From an alpha proteobacterium BAL199 (GTDB lineage: Bacteria > Pseudomonadota > Alphaproteobacteria > Thalassobaculales > Thalassobaculaceae), in assembly GCA_000171835.1 (NCBI GenBank), contig ABHC01000005.1:170999-234998 (forward strand): 64,000 nt of DNA, in the 5' to 3' direction. A program made the position numbers and the translations under genes. Positions within the stretch are counted from its first letter, which is position 1; every line of letters begins with the position of its first letter. The notes beneath the pieces are model-generated. The model saw only the letters and a program-made list of their open reading frames with translations, ran no database searches and was not told where the DNA came from. Positions 1-9,704 of this stretch are shown piece after piece.

Positions 1-943
1 CGAGGCCATCGGCGGTCAGCATCGACAACGACCAGCAATCTTCCGGGAACGGCTTCAGGAGTTCGGTCAGTGTCGTGCCGAACCCGCCGATCAGGTGTCC
101 ATGGACCTCGACCATGAACCGGGTCTGCCTAGCCTCGATCAGGTTGTGGGCACCCTTCAACACCAGCCCTTCCGCGCCCTCAACATCGACCTTCACCAGT
201 GTCGGAGGCGATTTCGCCGGGAACAGACTGTCCAGTGTCATGCAGGGGATGCAGTCGTGGTTGAGGCTGCTCAATGGATAGTCTTCCCGCTCCCACTGCC
301 CGACACTGGCCTGAAAGCCAGGCGATGGACCCACGCGCATGGCCGGGACCATCCCGAGCCGGTCGCCAAGTGCGGCACACAGAGTGTGAACCCGCCAGAG
401 ACCATTCATCGCCGCATTCAACTGAATGATCGGGATCAACGTCGGCTGCATCTCGGCCGCGATGACGGTTGCGCCAAGCGCGGCTGCCAAACACGACACA
501 TAACCGGCATGCGCACCGATATCGACGATCAGATCCCCGCGCTTGACGGTACTCTTGAGATAATTGACCAGTTCCGGCTCGTGCAGCCCGCGGGACGGCA
601 ACACCCGCCTCATGAACACCCGGGCCGCGGGGTGGTCGTCGGTAAAACGCAACGTCAGGCCGTCACCGAAGTCAACATTACGCACCCGTTCGGTCCGGGG
701 CAGCGTGCTCAGCCGAACGCTGCGGCCTTCACTCAATCGCTGACCGCGGCTCGGCAAATAGGACGATTCGTTATCGGGGCGGACACAGTTTTGCCATCTG
801 AACAGCTTTGCCAGGGCGTTTGGCTCAAGCCCGATGATTGCTTGACGCAGGGTCTCATCGGCGACGGACACTTCAGCCGGTTCCGCAAGCATGCGTCGCC
901 ACATGGCACGGATGTCGGGCCCAAGGCTCAGAATATCGATCAT
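1..943 (-). CDS. FkbM-family methyltransferase, C-terminus cut by window edge
   Basis: The frame stays open from an ATG at 943 to the left edge, giving 314 residues without a stop. It contains the SAM-binding segment LIVDIGAHAGYVS (about residues 135-147) and the FkbM signature LVKVDVEGAEGLVLKGA (about 245-261), both typical of FkbM-type SAM-dependent methyltransferases. These usually O-methylate sugars or other small molecules. About 100 N-terminal residues precede the methyltransferase fold and are not recognised. The C-terminus lies outside the window. The substrate cannot be read from the sequence. The gene is co-directional with the TRAP binding protein upstream (87-base gap), but no functional link is evident. 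Confidence 0.8.
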   Translation of the reverse strand, partial: MIDILSLGPDIRAMWRRMLAEPAEVSVADETLRQAIIGLEPNALAKLFRWQNCVRPDNESSYLPSRGQRLSEGRSVRLSTLPRTERVRNVDFGDGLTLRFTDDHPAARVFMRRVLPSRGLHEPELVNYLKSTVKRGDLIVDIGAHAGYVSCLAAALGATVIAAEMQPTLIPIIQLNAAMNGLWRVHTLCAALGDRLGMVPAMRVGPSPGFQASVGQWEREDYPLSSLNHDCIPCMTLDSLFPAKSPPTLVKVDVEGAEGLVLKGAHNLIEARQTRFMVEVHGHLIGGFGTTLTELLKPFPEDCWSLSMLTADGL

Positions 944-1030
944 CGTCGCTCGACCCTGTTGGCAAGAGAGGGTCGTAGCATCCCTGTTGCTGGTGGTGGA
1001 GTCCCGGGACGCCGCAAACAGGACACGCAG

Positions 1031-2020
1031 TCAGTTTTGCTCTGCCGGATAGGCACGCATGACCGCAGTGAACCGATCAGACGATGCACCCTCTAGACTA
1101 CGTACCGCCATCCAGGCCCCTCGCAGCGCCGCCACCGTCGCGTCCGATGGAGCCGATACCGCCACGCGCGCCTCGACAATCGACCGCAGCGCGGCAGCGT
1201 TGGCCTCAAGGTTGGTCGCGTCGGCAAACTCGGCGGTCGCGCTGCATGCCTCCATCAGCGTCGCACGGGCATCGGCGGACAACCGATGCCAGCGCTCGCC
1301 GTTTATTACCAGATCGAGCAATGTCGTCGGCTGGATCGGGCTCGGGTAAAGATAGATCGGGGCAACCTTGTGCAGCCCGAACGCCACGTCGGCAGCCGGC
1401 ACGCTCGCCTCGGCGGCATCGAACGCGCCCGTTCCCAGACCGACGACCAGATCCGCGCCAAACCCGATGGCACTGCCCGCCCCCAGAGCGTCGAGAATGC
1501 GGGCAGGCAGGCCGAACGCCCGAACCCGCAGCCCGCGGAACGGCGCCGCTTCATCCAACGGGGCTTGAAGCCAAGCCAGGCCGTCCGGCCCAACTGACGC
1601 GCAGGGCAGTCCTACGACTCCGAATCGTTTGTACAGGCTGTCGTAGAGCGGGCGACCGGCGCCGTCCCTGACCCAAGCCAGATGCGCCGCCGGATCCAGG
1701 CCAAACGGCACGCCGGTGAAGAGCGCGGCTTCCGGCGCTCGGCCGCTCAGCACCGCGGGGGTTCCCCACGCGGCGTCGACCGACCCTTGTGCCACCGCAT
1801 CCAGATAGCTGAACCTCGGCACCATCGCCCCCGGTTCGTGCGGCCGCAGGCGCAACTGGCCGCCGGACCGCTCGGAAACCTCTGCGACTAGGCGGGTGGC
1901 TAGGGTTCCATACAGCGGCGTTCGCGAGCTGAAGGCCAAGTGCAGGTTGAGTTGCTCGCGAGCCGAGGCACTTGCCGAGCAAAGCAACGCAACCATCAGT
2001 GTGAAAAGGAAAAATCTCAT
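1031..2020 (-). CDS. TRAP transporter solute-binding protein (DctP family)
   Basis: The 329-residue product begins with a clear signal peptide (MRFFLFTLMVALLCSASASA), then REQLNLHLAF, and has the DctP-family layout. The segment FRGLRVR (about 161-167) carries the arginine region that in this family binds the substrate carboxylate. I chose the ATG at 2020 because it places the signal peptide at the N-terminus; an in-frame TTG at 2059 would add 13 residues in front of it. The protein should capture an organic acid in the periplasm for a DctQ/DctM permease. No TRAP membrane subunit lies nearby, so this is an orphan binding protein. Family assignment is firm and the ligand is unknown. Confidence 0.82.
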   Translation of the reverse strand: MRFFLFTLMVALLCSASASAREQLNLHLAFSSRTPLYGTLATRLVAEVSERSGGQLRLRPHEPGAMVPRFSYLDAVAQGSVDAAWGTPAVLSGRAPEAALFTGVPFGLDPAAHLAWVRDGAGRPLYDSLYKRFGVVGLPCASVGPDGLAWLQAPLDEAAPFRGLRVRAFGLPARILDALGAGSAIGFGADLVVGLGTGAFDAAEASVPAADVAFGLHKVAPIYLYPSPIQPTTLLDLVINGERWHRLSADARATLMEACSATAEFADATNLEANAAALRSIVEARVAVSAPSDATVAALRGAWMAVRSLEGASSDRFTAVMRAYPAEQN

Positions 2021-2278
2021 CGGCCGACTGTGCCGGGGGCTGAATCGTCGCACAAGCAACTAAAACCATTGACACATCGACATCGACAGCGAACGCGAGT
2101 CGGCGTATGGATTCCGTCATGATTCCAGCGTTCGGGATCAGCATCGCCTTAGGAGCCGGGCGAGACGTCGCCCTGCGCTTGCGTGACCGAACTCGCGTGC
2201 TGCAGCGGCATTCGAGCGTCCTGAGGAGATGATTTCTGCAATCTCCGGCGGACGCGTCGCGTTTGGAGTGCGTATCGA

Positions 2279-2485
2279 ATGCCGACTGGTACGGTGAAGT
2301 GGTTCAACACCACGAAGGGTTACGGATTCATCAAGCCGGACGACGGCGGTGCTGACGTATTCGTTCACATCACTGCCGTGCAGCGCTCTGGTTTGCAGGG
2401 CCTGAACGAAGGCCAGGCAATCATGTACGAGATGAAGCCGCAGCGGAACGGCAAGATGGCGGCCGAAGAGCTGAAGCCGCTCTGA
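2279..2485 (+). CDS. cold-shock domain protein (CspA family)
   Basis: The 68-residue protein is a single cold-shock domain with RNP1 KGYGFI (13-18) and RNP2 VFVHI (27-31), and opens with the usual TGTVKWFN. Proteins of this size bind single-stranded RNA or DNA and act as RNA chaperones in the cytoplasm. About 258 bases without another gene precede it, room for the long 5' leader common in this family, although I could not identify a defined cold-shock motif. An intrinsic terminator follows at 2516-2551, so it is probably a single-gene transcript. Which csp paralogue this is cannot be decided. Confidence 0.93.
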   Translation: MPTGTVKWFNTTKGYGFIKPDDGGADVFVHITAVQRSGLQGLNEGQAIMYEMKPQRNGKMAAEELKPL

Positions 2486-2515
2486 GCCCGTCTTCCACCT
2501 TCGAAAACGACATTT

Positions 2516-2551
2516 GCGGCGGCGCGGCGCGGACGTGCCGCCGCTTTCTTT
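2516..2551 (+). terminator. intrinsic terminator of the cold-shock gene
   Basis: GCGGCGGC (2516-2523) pairs with GCCGCCGC (2537-2544) and is followed by TTTCTTT. It starts about 30 bases after the stop codon. Confidence 0.8.
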
Positions 2552-2631
2552 GTGGTTCACCCTCTTGAAGTAGTATATCGCATCAGCATATATCGGCCCG
2601 ATACGAATCAAGCTGATCGGATTGCCCTTCA

Positions 2632-3189
2632 ATGGACGTGAAGACGCTGTGCCTTGCCGTCCTGTTCCAGGGAGAGGCGACCGGCTACGAAATCAAGAAA
2701 GCATTCGAGGAAGGGCCATTTGCGCACTTCCAACGGGCCAGCTTCGGCTCAATCTATCCAGCACTCTCCAAACTGCTGGCCGATGGCATGGCGGTCGCCG
2801 AGGCGCACGAACAGGACGGACGGCCTGACAAGAAGGTCTATCGTCTAACACAGACCGGGCGCGCCGCATTTCATCGGGCGATCGGTCAGGAACCGGAACA
2901 CGACCAGTTTCGGTCCGACATGCTGTTTTTGCTGTATTTCGCCCGGGAGCTCCCGCCGGATCGGGTTGCCGCCTTGATCGACCGTTACATCGAGTCGTAC
3001 AGCAGCCAAGCCGATCACATCGATTCCTGCCGGACCGAGCGGTTGACGTCCGGAGCCGAAATCGACCCCGGACGGTGGTTGGTGTCGGGCTTCGGCGTCG
3101 AGGTATACCGCGCCGCCGCCGACTATCTCATTCGAAACCGCGGGCCGCTCCTGTCCGGGTTAAGCAAACATTCCCAGGCCGCCGAGTAA
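2632..3189 (+). CDS. PadR-family transcriptional regulator
   Basis: The 185-residue protein has a PadR winged-helix domain at residues 1-80: GYEIKKAF, then FGSIYPALSKLLADG, then the wing segment GRPDKKVYRLTQTGR. A C-terminal helical part (about 90-180) is the usual dimerisation domain. PadR proteins are generally repressors of efflux or detoxification genes. It ends 22 bases before an RND adaptor and is co-directional with it, so I infer that it controls the efflux pair downstream and possibly itself. The inducer is unknown. Confidence 0.88.
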   Translation: MDVKTLCLAVLFQGEATGYEIKKAFEEGPFAHFQRASFGSIYPALSKLLADGMAVAEAHEQDGRPDKKVYRLTQTGRAAFHRAIGQEPEHDQFRSDMLFLLYFARELPPDRVAALIDRYIESYSSQADHIDSCRTERLTSGAEIDPGRWLVSGFGVEVYRAAADYLIRNRGPLLSGLSKHSQAAE

Positions 3190-3211
3190 CGGCCGAGCAA
3201 GGACTTCTACG

Positions 3212-4303
3212 ATGCGCGTGAACCCTTCGATCGTTCTGGCAACCGTGATTGCGTTGGGAGCGGTCGGCTGGATTCTGTCCGGACAGGTCTCCGACCGACC
3301 CGCCACCGCAGCCAGCGAAGCGGCAGACGATACCGCCAAGCAGCCGGCTCCGACGCGGGTTCGAATCATCGTTTCCCGTGCGGCAGACTACCGGGCTGTC
3401 ATACGCGCATCCGGGCAGACCATGGCCGCACGATCGATCGAGATTCGCGCAGAGACGGATGGCCGGGTCGCCAAGATCGGCCCCGCGAGAGGCGCGCGCG
3501 TTGCGGCCGGCGATGTGATTCTCCAATTGGACGAGGCTGACCGGCAGGCACAGCTCGAGCGAGCGAAGGCCAGGGTTGAGCAGCGCCGCATCGAATATGA
3601 CGCAGCCCGCAAATTGGCGGCCAGTGGCTACCAAGCCGAGACCAAGCGCGCAGAGGCGCTGGCCGAATACCAGGATGCCCGTGCCGAAGAAGCCCGCATC
3701 CGCGTCGATATCGAGCGTACCCGGATCGTCGCGCCGTTCGATGCGGTTCTCGACAAACGTCCGATGGAAGTCGGTGACTACCTCAAGGTTGGCGATATCG
3801 CCGCGACCTTGGTTGAACTCGACCCCCTCCGTGCCGTCGTCTATGTCCCCGAACAGCAGATGCAGGCCCTCGCCGACGGAATGACGGCGACCGCTCGACT
3901 GGCGAGTGGAGAGGAACGGGCAGCCATCATCAGCTACACCGCCTCGGTCGCCGAGACTGCGACACGAACATTCAAGGTAGAGGCTGAATTCGCCAATCCG
4001 AATGGCCGCATCGGCGAGGGAATGACGACCGAACTGCTGATCCCGCTGCCGACCGTTCGGGCCCACCACGTATCTCCGGCCGCATTCCTGCTCGACGATC
4101 AGGGCAAGATCGGTGTCATGACCGTCGATAGTGGCAACGTCGCGCGATTTGGTCGAATTCGGGTAATCGGCTCCGACGGCGCTGGCGCGTGGGTCGTCGG
4201 GCTTGCCGAGACGGCGCAGGTCATCACGGTCGGCCAGCAGTTGGTGAAGGATGGCGACCTCGTCACCCCGGTCGAAGCCTCCGCCAAGGCGCCGCAGTCA
4301 TGA
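3212..4303 (+). CDS. RND efflux periplasmic adaptor (membrane fusion protein)
   Basis: The 363-residue protein has an N-terminal signal anchor (about 7-24), a lipoyl-like half motif around IRAETDGRVAKIGPARGARVAAGDVILQLD, an alpha-helical hairpin (about 110-165, rich in Ala, Arg and Glu) and a beta-barrel region. This is the standard order of HlyD/AcrA-type adaptors linking an inner-membrane RND pump to an outer-membrane channel. Its stop codon overlaps the start of the RND permease (ATGA at 4300-4303), so the two are translationally coupled. No outer-membrane factor is encoded next to them. The substrate is unknown. Confidence 0.9.
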   Translation: MRVNPSIVLATVIALGAVGWILSGQVSDRPATAASEAADDTAKQPAPTRVRIIVSRAADYRAVIRASGQTMAARSIEIRAETDGRVAKIGPARGARVAAGDVILQLDEADRQAQLERAKARVEQRRIEYDAARKLAASGYQAETKRAEALAEYQDARAEEARIRVDIERTRIVAPFDAVLDKRPMEVGDYLKVGDIAATLVELDPLRAVVYVPEQQMQALADGMTATARLASGEERAAIISYTASVAETATRTFKVEAEFANPNGRIGEGMTTELLIPLPTVRAHHVSPAAFLLDDQGKIGVMTVDSGNVARFGRIRVIGSDGAGAWVVGLAETAQVITVGQQLVKDGDLVTPVEASAKAPQS

Positions 4304-7300
4304 GGGCGATCATCGATGCCGCGCTGCACCGTAGCCGGACTACCCTGTCGGCACTGCTGCTGATCCTCATCGCAGGTACCGTCGCCTACATCGACATCCC
4401 GAAGGAAGCCGATCCGGACATCAATATCCCGATCATCTACGTCCTGCTGAACCACGAGGGCATATCCCCCGAAGACGCCGAGCGGCTCCTGCTCCGCCCG
4501 ATGGAGCAGGAACTGCGATCGATCGTCGGCGTGAAGGAGATGCGGTCGACCGCGCACGAGGGCGGCGCCAATATCGTTCTGGAATTCGATGCCGGCTTCG
4601 ATGCCGACTCCGCGCTCGACGATGTCCGCGAAAAGGTTGACATCGCCAAGCCGGAACTGCCGTCGGAAACCGACGAGCCGACGGTTCACGAAGTCAACTT
4701 CTCGCTGTTCCCAGTGATGATCGTGACGCTGTCCGGCGAAGTACCGGAGCGCGACCTGCTGTTGATGGCACGCGACGTACGCGACGAGATCAAAGGCCTG
4801 CCGGACGTACTGGACGCCAAGTTGACCGGCCAGCGTGAGGAACTGCTTGAGGTGGTCATCGATCCGCTTCGCCTGGAGAGCTATGGCTTGCGGGCGACGA
4901 CGGTGCTTGAGGCGGTCTCGCGATCGAACCAGTTGATCGCGGCCGGTACTCTCGACACCGGATCCGGCCGATTCCCGATCAAGGTCCCCGGGCTGTATCA
5001 TGGTGTCCAGGACATTCTGGACCAGCCGATCAAGGCACAGGGCGACGCGGTTGTACGGATCCGCGATGTCGCGACCGTGCAGCAGGGGTTCAAGGACCGC
5101 GGCAGCTATGCCCGCCTGAACGGCCAACCTGCAATCGCGATCGAGGTGACCAAACGCACCGGCGCCAACATCATCAGCACCATCTCCGACGTCAGGGCGG
5201 TCGTGGGCGAGGCGACCAGCGGTTTGCCCGATACCATCGACGTCACGTTCAGCCAGGACAAATCCGATCAGATCAAGCTGATGCTGACGGACCTGCAGAA
5301 CAACGTCACCAGCGCGATCCTGCTGGTCATGATCGTGATTGTGGCCGCCATGGGCCTGCGATCGGCCGGTCTGGTCGGCATCGCCATTCCAGGCTCATTT
5401 CTCCTCGGCATGCTGGTGCTGTCGTTTCTCGGCCTGACCATCAACATCGTGGTCCTGTTCAGCCTGATTCTGGCCGTGGGCATGCTGGTGGACGGCGCGA
5501 TCGTGGTGACTGAGCTGGCCGACCGCAAGATGGCGGAAGGTTTACCGAAGTCGGCCGCCTACGCTGAAGCCGGCAAGCGCATGGCGTGGCCGATCATCGC
5601 CTCGACGGCGACCACGCTCGCCGCGTTCTTTCCGTTGCTGTTCTGGCCCGGTGTGGTCGGCGAGTTCATGAAATTCCTGCCGATCACCCTGTTGGCGACC
5701 CTGGCCGCGTCGTTGTTGATGGCGTTGATCTTCATTCCGGCACTCGGCGGATTGATCGGCAAGGCCAGCGCACCGGACGAGCGTAGCCGAAAGCAACTTG
5801 CCGCCGCCGAGACCGGAAGCGTCGACGAGATCACCGGTTTCACCGGATTCTATCTGAAAGTCCTCAAGGGCGCCCTGCGGTGGCCGGGCCTAGTGTTGCT
5901 GACCGCGTTCGGAACTCTGGTCGGCGTGCAGATTTACTACGCGACGCACGGCAACGGCGTGGAATTCTTTCCCGACGTCGAACCCGATATCGCGATGATC
6001 CACGTTCACGCACGCGGCAATTTTTCGATCGAAGAGAAAAAGAGCCTGGTGCTGCCGGTCGAGCGCGAGGTCCTTGATGTCGGCGGCTACAAGTCCGTCT
6101 ACACCTTCATTGGAGAGCGCACCGGTGGCGGCGGTGCTGGTGAGGAGATTGCCGAAGACGTGATCGGCACTCTGCAGATCGAGTTCAAGGACTGGCAGCA
6201 GCGAAAGCCGGCCCGCGAGATCCTCGACGCCATCGTCCAACGCACCAAACACCTGCCCGGCATTTGGATCGAGCCGCGCGAGCAGGAGGGCGGCCCTCCG
6301 ACGGGCAAGGCGGTCCAGCTGCAGTTGCGCAGCCGTGATCGCGACGCTCTGGACACGGCCGCCAATATTGCCATGGACCGGTTCCGCAGCATGCCCGGCC
6401 TAGTCGATGTCGACGACACCCGCGACGTGCCCGGAATCGAGTGGCGCATGACAGTGGATCGCGCCCAGGCGTCGAAGTTCGGCGCGGATGTCAGCCTGAT
6501 CGGCCAGTACGTCCAACTCGTGACCAAGGGCATGAAGATCACTGACTATCGGCCGGACTACAGCGACGAGGAGATCGACGTCGTCATCCGCTATCCGGTG
6601 GCCATGCGTACCCTCGACCAGCTCAATCAGATCCAGATGGAGACTGCGTCAGGTCTGATCCCTATCGGAAACTTCGTAACTGTGACGCCCGAGCCGAAGG
6701 TCGGCAAGATCCGCCGCATCGATGGTCAACCCTCGATCACCGTGCGCGCCGACGTGGTGGAGGGCGTCCTGCCCAACGACAAGGTCCAGGAGCTTCGGGC
6801 CTGGCTGCAGGACGCCAACGTGCCGAGTATCGTTGAGGCAACCTTCAAGGGCGAAGACGAGGAGCAGCAGGAGGCCCAGGCGTTCTTGGTCAAGGCGTTC
6901 GGTGTCGCCCTGTTCATCATGGCGATCATCCTGGTCACCCAGTTCAACAGCTTCTATTCGGCGCTGCTGATCCTATCGGCGGTGATCATGTCGACCATCG
7001 GCGTGATGATCGGACTGCTGGTTACCGGTAACCCATTCGGCATCGTGATGAGTGGCATCGGCGTCATCGCCCTCGCCGGCATCGTGGTGAACAACAACAT
7101 CGTGCTGATCGATACCTTCGACACCCTGAAGAAGGACAATGCGGACGTTCGCGACGCGATCCTGCGGACCGGAGCGCAACGGTTGCGCCCGGTCCTGCTG
7201 ACGACGATCACCACGATCCTCGGTCTGATGCCGATGGTGCTTCAGATGAACATCGACTTCGTCACGCGCGAGGTCACTTACGGGGCGCCGTCGACCCAAT

Positions 7301-7509
7301 GGTGGGTGTCGCTGTCCACCGCCATCGTGTTCGGCTTGGCATTCGCCACGGTCCTGACGCTGCTGGTGACGCCGGCCGCCCTGATGTTCCGGGCCAATGT
7401 CGGCACCGGTTGGCGCAATCTGAAGGCACGTTATGTCGAGCGCCGTGATCGATCGACTGCCGACGAAGGCGCGGCCGCCGGTTACGATCTGCCGCGCGCC
7501 GCCGAATGA
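4300..7509 (+). CDS. RND efflux transporter permease (AcrB/MexB-like)
   Basis: The 1069-residue protein has the usual RND length and layout: a first membrane helix near residues 10-28, a large periplasmic loop, six helices (about 335-530), a second periplasmic loop and six C-terminal helices. I used the ATG at 4300, which overlaps the adaptor stop, not the upstream in-frame start at 4189. The fourth helix carries GMLVDGAIVVTEL, so the first of the two proton-relay aspartates known from AcrB is present and the second is Gly. It should be a proton-driven exporter in the inner membrane. The PadR gene upstream is the likely regulator. Confidence 0.92.
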   Translation: MRAIIDAALHRSRTTLSALLLILIAGTVAYIDIPKEADPDINIPIIYVLLNHEGISPEDAERLLLRPMEQELRSIVGVKEMRSTAHEGGANIVLEFDAGFDADSALDDVREKVDIAKPELPSETDEPTVHEVNFSLFPVMIVTLSGEVPERDLLLMARDVRDEIKGLPDVLDAKLTGQREELLEVVIDPLRLESYGLRATTVLEAVSRSNQLIAAGTLDTGSGRFPIKVPGLYHGVQDILDQPIKAQGDAVVRIRDVATVQQGFKDRGSYARLNGQPAIAIEVTKRTGANIISTISDVRAVVGEATSGLPDTIDVTFSQDKSDQIKLMLTDLQNNVTSAILLVMIVIVAAMGLRSAGLVGIAIPGSFLLGMLVLSFLGLTINIVVLFSLILAVGMLVDGAIVVTELADRKMAEGLPKSAAYAEAGKRMAWPIIASTATTLAAFFPLLFWPGVVGEFMKFLPITLLATLAASLLMALIFIPALGGLIGKASAPDERSRKQLAAAETGSVDEITGFTGFYLKVLKGALRWPGLVLLTAFGTLVGVQIYYATHGNGVEFFPDVEPDIAMIHVHARGNFSIEEKKSLVLPVEREVLDVGGYKSVYTFIGERTGGGGAGEEIAEDVIGTLQIEFKDWQQRKPAREILDAIVQRTKHLPGIWIEPREQEGGPPTGKAVQLQLRSRDRDALDTAANIAMDRFRSMPGLVDVDDTRDVPGIEWRMTVDRAQASKFGADVSLIGQYVQLVTKGMKITDYRPDYSDEEIDVVIRYPVAMRTLDQLNQIQMETASGLIPIGNFVTVTPEPKVGKIRRIDGQPSITVRADVVEGVLPNDKVQELRAWLQDANVPSIVEATFKGEDEEQQEAQAFLVKAFGVALFIMAIILVTQFNSFYSALLILSAVIMSTIGVMIGLLVTGNPFGIVMSGIGVIALAGIVVNNNIVLIDTFDTLKKDNADVRDAILRTGAQRLRPVLLTTITTILGLMPMVLQMNIDFVTREVTYGAPSTQWWVSLSTAIVFGLAFATVLTLLVTPAALMFRANVGTGWRNLKARYVERRDRSTADEGAAAGYDLPRAAE

Positions 7510-7521
7510 CCGGGTCGACGA

Positions 7522-8127
7522 TCAGTCCCGGAACACCCGAACCGCCTCGGTGATCCGGGTGGCCGTGGTGATCCAGCACATCGCACCGAACACCGCGGCG
7601 ATCCAGGGAAACAGGTCCGGCAGCACGCAGATCAAGACGAAGACGGCGATCGTCTCCGCCCCCTCGGTTAGGCCGCCGAGGTAGATGAATGACTTTCGTT
7701 CCTGGCGTTTGTCTTCGGCGCCGCGCTTGGCGGCGATGATCGCATAGGCCAGGAATGACACGCCGGTGCCGACGAAACTGAAGATCAGGAACGCCGCCCA
7801 CACCGCCTGATCCGGCCGGCCGAGTGCCAGACCGAACACCACCGCGCTGTAGAAGATGAAGTCGAGCACGATGTCGAGGTAGCCACCTAGATCGGACGCG
7901 CCGACGCTGCGGGCGATGGCGCCATCCAGGCCGTCCCCCAGGCGGTTGATCAGGATCAGCGCCAGGGCGAGATCGTAGCGGCCGAACGCCAGCGCCGGTA
8001 CCGCCATGATGCCGATGGAAAACCCGACGACAGTCACCGCGTTCGCCGAGACACCCATCCGGGCGAGGCTCGACCCCAATACATCGAGCGGTGGATCGAT
8101 CACTCGCCGCAGGGCCGCGTCGAACAT
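7522..8127 (-). CDS. CDP-alcohol phosphatidyltransferase family protein
   Basis: The 201-residue membrane protein contains the family active site at residues 65-89: DGLDGAIAR, then G81, D85 and D89. The spacing from the Arg to the Gly is one residue shorter than in PssA or PgsA. About five hydrophobic segments fit an integral inner-membrane enzyme that displaces CMP from a CDP-linked lipid with an alcohol. It follows pssA at a 12-base gap on the same strand, so it probably belongs to the psd-pssA operon. The acceptor alcohol cannot be told from the sequence. Confidence 0.82.
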   Translation of the reverse strand: MFDAALRRVIDPPLDVLGSSLARMGVSANAVTVVGFSIGIMAVPALAFGRYDLALALILINRLGDGLDGAIARSVGASDLGGYLDIVLDFIFYSAVVFGLALGRPDQAVWAAFLIFSFVGTGVSFLAYAIIAAKRGAEDKRQERKSFIYLGGLTEGAETIAVFVLICVLPDLFPWIAAVFGAMCWITTATRITEAVRVFRD

Positions 8128-8139
8128 GCCGGCCGCAGC

Positions 8140-9006
8140 CTAGTGCAGTTTGGTCGGCCGGTCGCCCTGGCCTGGCTCGGTCGCACCGGGTACGGAGTCA
8201 GCCACGCCGTTCGGCTCGGGAGGGACCGGCGCAGCGGCGGCCATCTGCTCCGCCTCCTTCAACAACCGGCGGTACGCGATGACTGAGAGTGGGATCGAGC
8301 CCAGATAGGCGATGATCAGCAATGCCAGCATGAACCACGGCGCGCTGACGACGCCGGCAATGACCAGTCCAGCGCCGATCAGGATCGGCAGCACCATCGG
8401 CTGCGGCACCTTCATCCGCTTGAACGAGAAGGTCGGAACCTGGCTCACCATCAGCAAGCCGACCACCACCAACCAAACCGCCACAAGCCAAGGTGCCTGG
8501 ACTGGGCTGAGACCGACCTGGAAGTCCAGCATCAGCGGCAACAGGGCCAAACCGGCGCCGGCCGGAGCCGGTACGCCGGTGAAATAGTTGTACGCAAATG
8601 ACGGCTTGTCGTCGTCAAGACGGGTATTGAAGCGCGCCAGTCGGAGCATGCAGCAGGTGGCGTAGAACAGCACGGCCATCCAACCGAAACTGGTCAACGG
8701 CTCCAACGCCCACAGAAACACGATCACGCCAGGCGCTACGCCGAAGCTTACGAAATCCGACAGCGAATCGAGTTCCGCACCAAACTTTGACTGCGCCCGA
8801 AGCAGGCGTGCCATGCGACCGTCGAGCGTATCGAACACCGCCGCCAGCACGATCATGGCTACGGCAAGCTCCCATTTTCCGGCCAGCGCAAAGCGCACCC
8901 CGGACAGGCCGAAGCAAACCGCCAGCACGGTGATCATGTTTGGGATTAGCTTGTTGAACGACTGCCCGCTGAACCGCGGGCTGCGACGCCGACGGAATCG
9001 CTTCAT
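8140..9006 (-). CDS. pssA: CDP-diacylglycerol--serine O-phosphatidyltransferase
   Basis: The 288-residue integral membrane enzyme makes phosphatidylserine from CDP-diacylglycerol and serine. The catalytic motif is complete: D59-x2-D62-G63-x2-A66-R67-x8-G76-x3-D80-x3-D84. Eight or so hydrophobic segments follow the basic N-terminus [10 protein letters not shown], as in type II PssA. The ATG at 9006 overlaps the psd stop (ATGA), which decides the start over a longer in-frame extension. Being directly coupled to psd supports the assignment, because psd decarboxylates its product. Confidence 0.93.
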   Translation of the reverse strand: MKRFRRRRSPRFSGQSFNKLIPNMITVLAVCFGLSGVRFALAGKWELAVAMIVLAAVFDTLDGRMARLLRAQSKFGAELDSLSDFVSFGVAPGVIVFLWALEPLTSFGWMAVLFYATCCMLRLARFNTRLDDDKPSFAYNYFTGVPAPAGAGLALLPLMLDFQVGLSPVQAPWLVAVWLVVVGLLMVSQVPTFSFKRMKVPQPMVLPILIGAGLVIAGVVSAPWFMLALLIIAYLGSIPLSVIAYRRLLKEAEQMAAAAPVPPEPNGVADSVPGATEPGQGDRPTKLH

Positions 9007-9689
9007 CGCACTTCTCCGCTCCGGGCTTGCTCCTCTGACGTCAGATCCGCCAGCACGGTCTCGGCCGCGACGCAGCGCTGCCCTTCGGTAACCAGCGACG
9101 CCACACCGGCCGGCAGGTAAACGTCGACCCGGCTGCCGAACCGGATCATTCCCATCCGCTCGCCAGCCAGCATGGTCTGGCCCTCGGTAATCCGGCAAAC
9201 GATGCGACGCGCGACCAGCCCGGCGATCTGCACGAAGGCGAGCGGTCGGCCGTCACGGGTCTCCATGGCTACCAGCTGACGCTCGTTGTGCTCACTGGCC
9301 TTGTCGAACGAAGCGTTGAAGAACGCGCCCGGAACGTAGGCCAACTTGGTAATCTTGCCGTCGGTCGGCACCCGGTTCACATGCACGTCAAAGACGTTCA
9401 TGAAAATTCCGATCCGGGTCGCTTCACCGTCGCCCATGGCCAGTTCCTTCGGCCACGGAACCGATGCCACCGAGACGACCAAGCCGTCGGCCGGACTGAC
9501 CACCAAACCGGCGCGGGTCGGGGTGACCCGGTGCGGATCCCGAAAGAAGTAGACGCACCATGCCGTCAGGATGCCGGCAGGAACCACCAGCCACCCAGCG
9601 ATCATGCCAAGGACCAGCGTGACCACGGCAAACGCGGCGATGAACGGTCGCCCTTCCCGGGCGATCGGAACCAGAATGCTGTCGAGCAA
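9003..9689 (-). CDS. psd: phosphatidylserine decarboxylase proenzyme
   Basis: The 228-residue protein is of the short Psd type. It has [13 protein letters not shown] (96-108), which contains the conserved His region, and the self-cleavage site at [11 protein letters not shown], where cleavage before Ser186 would produce the pyruvoyl cofactor. One or two N-terminal hydrophobic stretches (about 15-45) anchor it to the inner membrane. It converts phosphatidylserine to phosphatidylethanolamine. It is the first gene of the psd-pssA-CDP-alcohol transferase run and overlaps pssA by four bases. Confidence 0.94.
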   Translation of the reverse strand: MLDSILVPIAREGRPFIAAFAVVTLVLGMIAGWLVVPAGILTAWCVYFFRDPHRVTPTRAGLVVSPADGLVVSVASVPWPKELAMGDGEATRIGIFMNVFDVHVNRVPTDGKITKLAYVPGAFFNASFDKASEHNERQLVAMETRDGRPLAFVQIAGLVARRIVCRITEGQTMLAGERMGMIRFGSRVDVYLPAGVASLVTEGQRCVAAETVLADLTSEEQARSGEVR

Positions 9690-9704
9690 TGAACCCTCTT
9701 CGGA

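Noticed and set aside
95..1096. Long plus-strand open frame over the left edge
   Set aside because: It lies antisense to the FkbM methyltransferase, has no recognisable domain, and shows the Arg/His/Gln-rich composition of a shadow frame in GC-rich DNA.
2138..2632. 164-codon minus-strand open frame over the cold-shock gene
   Set aside because: It runs antisense through the cold-shock gene and its terminator and has no protein-like pattern.
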